The position numbers were made by a program, and so were the translations under genes. Positions 1-7,100 of a DNA stretch of 14,649 nucleotides are shown piece by piece. The stretch is from an uncultured Saprospiraceae bacterium. Lineage in GTDB: Bacteria > Bacteroidota > Bacteroidia > Chitinophagales > Saprospiraceae. The notes under the pieces are model-generated. The model saw nothing but the letters and a program-made list of their open reading frames with translations. It had not been told where the DNA came from and ran no database searches. The stretch lies in the NCBI GenBank assembly GCA_938002705.1, contig CALLAG010000261.1, positions 1 to 14,649 on the forward strand, in the 5' to 3' direction. Numbering within the stretch: the stretch's first letter is position 1; each line of letters starts with the position of its first letter.

Positions 1-478
1 CATCCTTATTGCTATTAACCATTCAATATTACCCAAAAAAGAGGCCGTCGAGAGGTCACAGACCTTCGACTCGTTATTGTTCTGGTCAAAGAATATAGAT
101 AGGAAGGAATTCAACCTTTCCTATATCGCTATAGGAATAAAGAAACAATAATCCCGAAGGGATGACAAGATTATAGAACAGAAGTTATTATGAAATAAGT
201 AATCCCGAAGGGATGACATCCTTATTGCTATTAACCATTCAATATTACCCAAAAAAGAGGCCGTCGAGAGGTCACAGACCTTCGACTCGTTAGTGTTCTG
301 GTTAAAGAATATAGATAGGAAGGAATTCAACCTTTCCTATATCGCTGATGGAATAAAGAAACAATAATCCCGAAGGGATGATATGATTATAGAACAGAAG
401 TTATTATGAATTAAGTAATCCCGAAGGGATGACATCCTTATTGCTATTAACCATTCATTAATACCCAAAAAAAGAGGC
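1..478. repeat. 216-bp tandem repeat array (two full units plus a partial third)
   Basis: Units begin at 1, 217 and 433, each with CATCCTTATTGCTATTAACC, so the period is exactly 216 bp. The first two units differ at only a few positions (for example near 76-95, 130-133, 166-168 and 196). The third copy stops where the ilvE terminator begins. Each unit holds a bulged hairpin (GTCGA-g-AGGTC / GACCT-TCGAC at 47-70 and 263-286), a second weak hairpin (ATAGGAAGG / CC-t-TTCCTAT at 99-124), and two copies of ATCCCGAAGGGATGA spaced 51 bp apart. An open frame of about 70 codons crosses the array on the minus strand, but it is repeat-derived and I do not consider it a gene. The array may continue left of the window. 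Confidence 0.93.
151..432. repeat. Four copies of the ATCCCGAAGGGATGA mini-palindrome
   Basis: Identical copies lie at 151-165, 202-216, 367-381 and 418-432. The core ATCCC-GAA-GGGAT is a perfect 5-bp hairpin with a 3-nt loop. Within each unit the two copies are 51 bp apart, with similar sequence between them that includes ATTATAGAACAGAAG. From general familiarity, CCCGAAGGG-type intergenic palindromes recur in Bacteroidota genomes, so this may be a REP-like dispersed element. That link is recollection and was not checked. Confidence 0.8.
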
Positions 479-507
479 TTTGAATAATTATATCCAAAGC
501 CTCTTTT
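470..507 (-). terminator. Intrinsic terminator of ilvE
   Basis: A perfect 13-bp stem pairs AAAAGAGGCTTTG (470-482) with CAAAGCCTCTTTT (495-507) around a 12-nt AT loop. Read on the minus strand, the stem runs into a seven-T tract (complement of 467-473). It lies about 50 bp past the ilvE stop. The plus-strand side also has four Ts, so some bidirectional activity is possible. Confidence 0.88.
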
Positions 508-556
508 GATTTTCATCTTCAGTCAGAGAAGATCTATTTCTTGGTTGTATAGATAG

Positions 557-1621
557 TTACACCACCTTTACGGTCCATCCATGTTCATCTTCTATTCTGC
601 AGCTTCTTATACCGTTGATTGTATCCTTGAGCCAAGGCGATATCTTATAAGAATCGATATCAAGATTGATGGTATGATCTCTATATCCTACTTTCTCTAC
701 ATTAGCGACAACTGCTGCTGTGCCAGCACCGAATATCTCCTTAAGAGAACCATCCTTAGACGCAGCTACGACCTCATCTATAGATATCATACGCTCTTCT
801 ACCTTATGACCCTTAGCTCTGAGCAGGTGTAGTAGAGAATCCTTAGTAATACCTTCTAATATTGTTCCTTTGTCAGTAGATGGTGTGACGATTGTATCTC
901 CTATGACGAAGAATATATTCATCGTTCCTACTTCCTGGCAGTACTTAAATTCCTTAGCATCTAACCATAATACCTGATCGAAGCCTTCTTGCTTAGCTAA
1001 TTCTGTAGGGAATAATGACCCTGCATAGTTACCGGCCGCCTTGGCATATCCTACACCACCCTCTGCAGCTCGTATGTATTTAGTCTCAGCTTTGAGCTTG
1101 AGTGGCTTACTGTAGTATGGTCCTACAGGACAACAGAATATGATAAACTTATATGTCTTAGATACTTGTACTCCGATGAATTCATCCATGGCGATCATGA
1201 ACGGTCTCAGGTATAGAGCACTTCCTTCCGCTTTGGGTATCCAGTTTTGTTCTAGTTTTACTAATTCGTAGACACCTTCTACGAATGCATCCTTAGGGAA
1301 TGGAGGCATGCATAGTCTTTCTGCTGAGCGATTGATTCTTTTAGAGTGCATCTCAGGTCTGAATAGCATAGGAATGCCATCTTTACTTTTGGTTGCCTTC
1401 ATACCTTCGAAGATTGACTGCCCATAATGCCATGCGATATTAGCGGGATGTACAGGAAGATGTCCGAAGGCTTCTATTCTAAATTCGCCCCACTCGCCGT
1501 CTTTATAATCTGCGACATACATATGATCTGTGAAGACTTTACCGAATGGGATATTGTCAAAATCAAGTTGATCTACTTTAGATTGAGCAACTTTTTGGAT
1601 ATTTAAACTGGTCTTGATCAT
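557..1621 (-). CDS. ilvE: Branched-chain amino acid aminotransferase (class IV PLP fold)
   Basis: It catalyses the reversible transamination between leucine, isoleucine or valine and 2-oxoglutarate, the last step of branched-chain amino acid synthesis, in the cytosol. At 354 residues it has the length of the longer 'BCAT_beta' type found in many bacteria and in eukaryotes, not the roughly 310 residues of E. coli IlvE. Visible marks are the substrate-side WHYGQSIFEGMKA block (64-76), the catalytic lysine K194 in GYAKAAGNYAGS (191-202), the cofactor-contacting E230 in CQEVGTMNIFF (228-238), and the FGAGTAAVV phosphate-binding turn (297-305). The ATG at 1621 gives a normal N-terminus. The gene stands alone: a strong terminator follows it and a divergent operon lies upstream. 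A Bacteroidota-type promoter is proposed at 1682-1711. No truncation or missing key residue was seen. Confidence 0.96.
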   Translation of the reverse strand: MIKTSLNIQKVAQSKVDQLDFDNIPFGKVFTDHMYVADYKDGEWGEFRIEAFGHLPVHPANIAWHYGQSIFEGMKATKSKDGIPMLFRPEMHSKRINRSAERLCMPPFPKDAFVEGVYELVKLEQNWIPKAEGSALYLRPFMIAMDEFIGVQVSKTYKFIIFCCPVGPYYSKPLKLKAETKYIRAAEGGVGYAKAAGNYAGSLFPTELAKQEGFDQVLWLDAKEFKYCQEVGTMNIFFVIGDTIVTPSTDKGTILEGITKDSLLHLLRAKGHKVEERMISIDEVVAASKDGSLKEIFGAGTAAVVANVEKVGYRDHTINLDIDSYKISPWLKDTINGIRSCRIEDEHGWTVKVV

Positions 1622-1681
1622 AGCGTGCTTGTTATATGTTAATAATTGAAAGAGGGTACAATTAGTTCATAAGGATTTCAA

Positions 1682-1711
1682 CAATGTATCAGATTCTTGA
1701 TCATTTTCAAA
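1682..1711 (-). promoter_or_regulatory. Candidate Bacteroidota-type promoter for ilvE
   Basis: On the minus strand TTTG (complement of 1708-1711) is followed after 19 nt by TACATTGT (complement of 1681-1688). The Bacteroidota consensus is TTTG near -33 and TAnnTTTG near -7, so the -7 element matches imperfectly. The position, about 60 nt before the ilvE start, is reasonable. The call rests on the motif alone. Confidence 0.35.
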
Positions 1712-1814
1712 AATCTACCGCAAATTTAATTATTTTTATAATATTCTTTTCAACGGCATATTTTAGTTTTTAATAAAATATAATTTTAAAATTCACAATA
1801 TATTAGAATAATAA

Positions 1815-2249
1815 ATGGTTGACACGATATTTAATATTGATACATATAACATACCTGAGCAGATAGAAACTACTGCACGAGGTGATAGGAATACAGCGTC
1901 TATATACATCATTCTAAGACATAGTGACTATGGAGAGCACCAAGATTTGTTACTCAATATACTTAAGGCCATTAAGATAGATGTAGACAAAGATGTGATG
2001 CTTCTACTTCTGGATGATGGAGAAGCCTGCCCACTTCATTATCATATTACCAAAAAAACGAAGTATGTCCTATCATTTGGTCTTGGGATTAAGGACATAG
2101 GACTTAATGCGAGCTTTGTAGCTAATCACTTCTACAAGACAGAGACGTATGCTATCATGCTAACTCATGGGCTCAGTAAGCTTGATTCTGATACCTCTAA
2201 GAAGAAGGCATTATGGTTGGCTCTTCAGAAGACTTTTTTAGATCAATAA
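1815..2249 (+). CDS. Small conserved-type protein, possible HolD/psi-like DNA polymerase III subunit
   Basis: The 144-residue protein has no signal peptide or membrane segment, so it is probably cytosolic. It shows an alternating alpha/beta pattern: a helix DLLLNILKAIKID (44-56), a strand VMLLLLDD (61-68), a strand KYVLSFGLGIKDIGL (83-97), and a C-terminal helix KKKALWLALQKTFL (129-142). A central 'LL.xIL.A.K' helix, a 'vl.FG....dlGl' strand and a final 'k..LW.AL...F' helix resemble small Bacteroidota proteins I recall being annotated as DNA polymerase III psi (HolD)-like. That similarity is from memory, and the sequence alone does not prove it. The gene ends 5 bp before rdgB and is almost certainly co-transcribed with it. 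The ATG at 1815 is the first in frame and follows a very AT-rich leader with no Shine-Dalgarno sequence, as is usual in this phylum. Confidence 0.8.
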   Translation: MVDTIFNIDTYNIPEQIETTARGDRNTASIYIILRHSDYGEHQDLLLNILKAIKIDVDKDVMLLLLDDGEACPLHYHITKKTKYVLSFGLGIKDIGLNASFVANHFYKTETYAIMLTHGLSKLDSDTSKKKALWLALQKTFLDQ

Positions 2250-2254
2250 GAATT

Positions 2255-2842
2255 ATGATAGACTTCATTTTTGCTACAGGCAATCAACATAAAGCCTTAG
2301 AAGTAAGAGATATTCTGGATCTTGAAGGTGTTAATATACTTAGCCTTCGAGATATAGGATACTTAGAAGATATCCCAGAGACAGGTGATACGATGACAGA
2401 GAATGCTATTATCAAATCTAAAACGATATATGAAAAATATCATAAAAATGTATTTGCTGATGATTCCGGATTAGAAGTGGAAGCGCTGGATATGGCACCT
2501 GGATTATATTCTGCGAGATATGCTGGTGACCATAAAAATTCTGAAGATAATATGACCAAGTTACTCGAGAATCTTAATGGTGTGACTAATCGTAAAGCCA
2601 GATTCAGATCCGTCATAGCATTGATATGGGAGGGAGAGACTTATACTTATGAGGGGGTAGTAGATGGCGTCATTACAGATGCGAGAAGAGGGGAGGGAGG
2701 ATTCGGATATGATCCTATATTTGTACCAGATGGATATGATTTATCCTTTGCACAGTTAGGTGACGCTGTTAAGAATAGTATCAGCCATAGATATAAGGCA
2801 CTGACTAAGATGAAAGCCTTCTTGGATTCTGTAGGTAAGTGA
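2255..2842 (+). CDS. rdgB: RdgB/HAM1 dITP/XTP pyrophosphatase
   Basis: It hydrolyses non-canonical purine nucleoside triphosphates (dITP, ITP, XTP) to the monophosphate and pyrophosphate, keeping deaminated bases out of DNA and RNA. The 195-residue product carries the family signatures in order: FATGNQHKALEV (6-17), ETGDTMTENAIIKS (42-55), the ADDSGLEV block (68-75) with the general-base aspartate, PGLYSARYAGD (82-92), GEGGFGYDPIF (146-156) and the C-terminal SHRYKAL (177-183). An in-frame ATG exists at 2213, but it lies inside the preceding gene and adds 14 residues before the conserved ATGN strand. I therefore choose the ATG at 2255, 5 bp after the upstream stop. That spacing suggests translational coupling with the 144-residue protein. 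Length and motifs are complete. Confidence 0.95.
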   Translation: MIDFIFATGNQHKALEVRDILDLEGVNILSLRDIGYLEDIPETGDTMTENAIIKSKTIYEKYHKNVFADDSGLEVEALDMAPGLYSARYAGDHKNSEDNMTKLLENLNGVTNRKARFRSVIALIWEGETYTYEGVVDGVITDARRGEGGFGYDPIFVPDGYDLSFAQLGDAVKNSISHRYKALTKMKAFLDSVGK

Positions 2843-2870
2843 TTTTTATTATTTAGCTTATCGCAAAAAA

Positions 2871-2899
2871 AAGGTCAACGATATAGAATCATTGACCTT
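2871..2899. terminator. Bidirectional hairpin terminator between rdgB and the convergent small gene
   Basis: AAGGTCAACGAT (2871-2882) pairs with ATCATTGACCTT (2888-2899): 12 bp with a single C.A mismatch and a 5-nt loop. An eight-A run (2863-2870) precedes it on the plus strand. On the minus strand this reads as a T tract, so the structure is a canonical terminator for the gene ending at 2928. It probably also stops rdgB transcripts, although the plus-strand U tract is poor. Confidence 0.85.
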
Positions 2900-2927
2900 A
2901 GTGAGTTTCGTCCTTCTTTAATCTTAT

Positions 2928-3311
2928 TTAGAAAACCTTGATCTGTGTATTGTAGCTTCTATTAGAATGAGCTAGTGAGAATATGAGATCATACTCTCCT
3001 TTATCAAAAAGGCTTTTTCCGATTATTATCTTTTTAGTCTTGACCGGTAAGATGTATACCAGTTTTTCATCATTTTGTAGAACGGTAATTTGTTCTACTT
3101 TATCTGTTGTCTTAAAAAGGATATCTCCTTTGAGAGGTTCATATTTAGCCTCTTCAAAGAAATTATATCCATCATCATCTTCTACGGTAACAACCAGTTC
3201 TGCATGATTGATGATTTTTTTCTTTTCAGAATTATTACTATTCTTTTTCGTTGTGAATCCGAATAAAGTGATAGTTAGAATAATAGTTAGAATACTTAGT
3301 GATCTGTGCAT
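2928..3311 (-). CDS. Small secreted beta-sandwich protein, paralogue A
   Basis: The 127-residue protein starts with a hydrophobic signal peptide (about residues 1-20, only H and R near the N-terminus, no lipobox cysteine). A short Lys/Asn-rich linker follows, then a beta-rich domain (37-127). That domain aligns without gaps over 91 residues with the protein at 3483-3881; by hand count 31 positions are identical, including FF.EA.Y, the YxLPV turn, GKSLF and G.Y. The strand pattern ('QIxV', 'xGKSLFxxGxY', final 'xxKVF') resembles the Ig-like fold of short secreted Bacteroidota proteins such as DUF3244, and of T9SS C-terminal domains. I suggest the fold only. The protein is probably exported to the periplasm or beyond, and its function is unknown. 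It ends just before the shared terminator, and a 9-bp dyad lies 51-74 bp upstream of its start. Confidence 0.8.
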   Translation of the reverse strand: MHRSLSILTIILTITLFGFTTKKNSNNSEKKKIINHAELVVTVEDDDGYNFFEEAKYEPLKGDILFKTTDKVEQITVLQNDEKLVYILPVKTKKIIIGKSLFDKGEYDLIFSLAHSNRSYNTQIKVF

Positions 3312-3361
3312 GACTTTTACTTTTTATAAGAGTAATTGATGTTTCAATATTCCGAATATCA

Positions 3362-3385
3362 TTACATATCAATGTCGATATGTAA
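3362..3385. promoter_or_regulatory. Inverted repeat in the leader of paralogue A
   Basis: TTACATATC (3362-3370) and GATATGTAA (3377-3385) are perfect 9-bp inverted arms separated by 6 nt. The element sits in the 171-bp gap between the two paralogues, 51-74 bp before the start at 3311. Spacing and symmetry fit either a dimeric-regulator operator or a leader hairpin. No T tract follows, so it is not an intrinsic terminator. Confidence 0.45.
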
Positions 3386-3482
3386 AGAGATATTCATGTT
3401 ATAAAAAGGTGTCAGGTATAAAAGTATATAAGATATACAGCCGCAGTGGCTATGTTAATTTCTTAATTGTTGTAGTGCATCA

Positions 3483-3881
3483 TTAATAGACTATAAGCTT
3501 TGAAGTAAACATTCTTCTATCGCCATCTACATCGAAAACGATACGGTAGTTACCAGTACTAAAGAGACTCTTACCCATCTTAATCTTCTGTGACTGTACA
3601 GGCAATAGATACATCATAGTCCCTAAATCGTCATATACACGAATCTGAACAGTCTCCTCACTGGTGGAGAATACGAGTTCTTCTTGTAAGTCATTGTATA
3701 CGGCTTCTGTAAAGAAGGGTAGGTCAGACTCAGATTCTATAGTAACTTGTAACTTAGAATTTTCTACTAGAACGACTTCTTTATTGGTGTCAGAAGTAAT
3801 ATTAGTAGGGGCGATTGGATTCAATATGCTGATGAGGCCTACTAAGAAGGTGCAAGAAATGTAATTCATTATCGTGCTCAT
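3483..3881 (-). CDS. Small secreted beta-sandwich protein, paralogue B
   Basis: The 132-residue protein has a hydrophobic N-terminus (residues 6-20) typical of export. The ATG at 3881 gives MSTIMN; an in-frame ATG at 3869 (residue 5) is an equally good start and gives a more usual signal peptide. The mature domain (42-132) is the ungapped paralogue of the downstream gene (34% identity by hand count), with conserved FF.EA.Y, YLLPV and MGKSLFSTGNY. The C-terminal half, from 'QIRVYDDLGTMMY' to the last strand 'SKLIVY', follows the strand order of T9SS-type or DUF3244-type beta-sandwiches. It lacks the PNP-type entry motif of a T9SS sorting domain, so I do not call it one. The two genes arose by tandem duplication, are co-oriented, and may be transcribed together or from separate promoters. 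Function unknown. Confidence 0.8.
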   Translation of the reverse strand: MSTIMNYISCTFLVGLISILNPIAPTNITSDTNKEVVLVENSKLQVTIESESDLPFFTEAVYNDLQEELVFSTSEETVQIRVYDDLGTMMYLLPVQSQKIKMGKSLFSTGNYRIVFDVDGDRRMFTSKLIVY

Positions 3882-4155
3882 AAGCCAAAAAATTAATTAT
3901 ATAAATAAAACATATTATCATAAGTGATAATACAAACATTGTACCAAGTATTAAGATTATTGTTAATATGTAAAAGATATCTGACCAAGGATATTAAGAC
4001 TAATCCACATCTATACTGTCCTATATAATGCTAAGTAGACCTAACTACAAAGTATCAGCATCGTATTATAATATATGATTCAGATTAGTAATATTTCTTT
4101 TGTACTTTAGACTGTATATAATATTAATCATTGTCCATCCTCAACTAATAGCTTT

Positions 4156-7100
4156 ATGAGATCATTAATTACGACGACCTTAATTGCATATGCTTTATTC
4201 CTTAATGCTCAAGTGGAGAACGGTTGTATCTCGATAGATTTTGAGACTTTTCCTGATGAGACGCCAGCTTCTGGCTTAATATTATCAGATCAATATCAAG
4301 ATGCCTTTGGCTTAAGTTTCCGATTAGAGGGAGGAGGTTTTCCAGTTCTTGCTCAAGTAGGTGGCGATACTGCAGAAGCTTTCGGTAGTGCATGGGGTAA
4401 TGATACGCCAGCACCTGGAGTAGATATAGGAGAATTTTTCTTGACAGATGATGGCCAATTATCAGGGCTCAGTTCTCCCGCTATTATTCTGGATTTCGAG
4501 ATTCCTATAGATAGTTTTGCAGGTTGTATTTTAGATATGGATTTTGAAGAGTTTTTTATCATTCAAGCTTTAGATGCTTCTGGTACAGTTATCTTGGAAG
4601 AAAGAATAGAAGCAGGCGATCCCGGTACAGGTGATGGCGAGTTGACATGTTGGGGCTTTAATCTGCCAGGTTGCGAAGGGTCTATTTATTCTATAAAGTA
4701 TGCTGGATTTAGACCAGCATCTTCACCTGGAGCATTCGGACTTGGTATGGATTATTTCAGTTTTTGCTACTCAGGATTACAGATAGATACAGAGACAACG
4801 CCAGTAACATGTGATGCACTTGGATCTATCAATATCTTCAGTACCACTGATGAAGTCTATGAATATTCTTTAGATGGTATCAATTATTCTCTCAATGGGT
4901 TCTTTGACCAGTTAGATCAAGGTATCCAAGTACTCTATGTACGTGATAGTGATAACTGTACGACTACTGTAGATGTGACTGTAGAATTAGAGATAGAAGA
5001 ATTACCTGATCCAATATTCGTCGAAGAAGAAATCTGTAATGGTCAGAGTTATACATATAACGGTGAGGTGTATACGGATGAGGGTATTTATCATCAGACT
5101 CTAAGTGCTGCTAATGGTTGTGATACGATATGGAATCTCACACTTACCGTACTCAGTACATCGTCAGAAGTATTAAGTGAGGAAATATGTGATGGTGAGA
5201 CATTCGAATTAAATGGACAAAACTATTCTGTAGGAGGTGTCTACGAGCAAGTACTTAATACAGCACAAGGTTGCGATTCTATAATAGAAATTAATCTTAC
5301 TGTAAATCCCATTACTGAAGAAGCTATCATGGCACAGATCTGCGAGGGCGAATCTTATAGTCTTAATAGTGAGACATATGTCAACTCAGGATTATATAGC
5401 CAGCAATTAATTAATAGTTTCGGTTGTGACTCTCTACTGTATCTTGAGTTAGAGGTACAGGGAATAATCTCAGAAATGGTATCTGCTCAGATCTGTACAG
5501 GGCAGACCTATATACTCAATAATGAGACATACACGGTAGGTGGAAGTTATACCCAAATGCTTACTAGCGAATCAGGTTGTGATTCTCTTATCAACCTGAA
5601 CTTACAAGAGATAGAACCTACTGAAGAATCGGTTACTGCTCAGGTCTGTGAAGGAGAGACTTTCACACTTAACGGACTAAGCTATACGTCAGAAGGCACT
5701 TACATCCAAATGCTCACTAATCAAGCAGGCTGTGATTCACTTTTAACTTTAGTATTAGAATATACGGCTCCAAGTAGTGGAAATGTGTCAGAAGAAGTAT
5801 GTGAAGGAAGTGAGGTCATCATTAACGGGATACAATATAATTCTGCTGGATCTTATTCTCAGAGTTTAGTAAGTACAGCCGGTTGTGATAGCTTGCTTAA
5901 TATCACTATCTCTTTACTTCCCACTATAGAAACTTGTGAGAGTGTTATCATTAATGAAGGCGAAGTTTTCACATTAAATGGTGAGACTTATAATGCAGAA
6001 GGTACTTATGAGCAACTATTACAATCAAGCGATGGCTGTGATAGCTTAGTGATTATTAAAATTGAGGTATTGCCATTGTCTGTCGCTCTTGTGCATTATG
6101 ATCTCAATGACTGTGCAGCAGGAGGCACAAGCTATGACGAATTTGTGCCTCGATATGACGAGGTACTTCAATGTGCAGAGATAACGGCGTCTATACTCAA
6201 TAGGCCGAGTGGTCTTACGCATTCTTGTACACCAGGAGAAAGTGGATCTGGTATGTGTATCTCATCAGATCCTTCTTGTGATTATCAGAATGACTCAGAG
6301 CATCGTATGATTTTTGAAGTAGAAATTAATCCGACATCTGGTCCAGTTTCAATTTCAGAATTAAGATTCTTTGAGAAAGCGCCTATACGATATCAGTTTA
6401 ATACTGGAGGTACTGGGCTTAATAATTTTCCTACTTTATACTCAGTCACTGTATTTAGAGATATGACGGTTATCTATACTGACGAGGCAGTCAATACGAA
6501 TAGAGACTGGACACAACAATCTTTCAGTTTTAATGGCTTAGACCCATTCGTCTTTGATGAGTCGGGTACGCTTACGGTAGAGTTCTTGGCTTATTGTCCT
6601 ATAGGCATTCCTTCTAATGTGTCAGCGTGGGATATAGATGAGCTCAGACTCTCGGGTTACTGTCAGTCTGATAATAATAGGGTAGTAGGTAATATAATGA
6701 CGACCAGAGTAGAGCCCTTAGCTATGACTACTATAGGAGTAGAGAGCGATAGTGGATGGCGCTATTATGAATCTGATAATAATGGAGATTTTGCATTTGA
6801 TACAGACTCTGATCAATATGCAGTTCTTATAGAACCTGTCAATAATAATGATCCCTTAAATGGTGTGTCTACTTTGGATCTGATATACATCCAGAAGCAT
6901 ATATTAGGCAGCCAAACCTTTGAGGGCTTTACGGACCTAATCGCAGCCGACATCAACAAGGATGACAAAGTCACGGCAATGGATCTTATAGAATTACGGA
7001 AATTGATATTAGGAGTATATGAAACCTTTCCTGATAATAAAAGCTGGCGTTTTTTAGAAGCTGGTAAAAGATATGCATCTATATCAGATCTTGATGACCA

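Noticed and set aside
121..330. 69-codon minus-strand open frame across the repeats
   Set aside because: It lies entirely in the 216-bp repeat array, has no homology-like pattern, and overlaps hairpins. It is repeat-derived.
1..478. CRISPR array
   Set aside because: The period is 216 bp, the units are nearly identical along their whole length, and there are no unique spacers or cas genes.
1697..1710. FNR-like site TTGAT-CATT-TTCAA upstream of ilvE
   Set aside because: It has one mismatch to the consensus. In AT-rich DNA such sites are expected by chance, and it overlaps the proposed promoter -33 element.
2213..2254. Longer rdgB start at 2213
   Set aside because: The extra 14 residues lie inside the upstream gene and precede the invariant ATGN strand that opens the family fold. 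The ATG at 2255 fits better.
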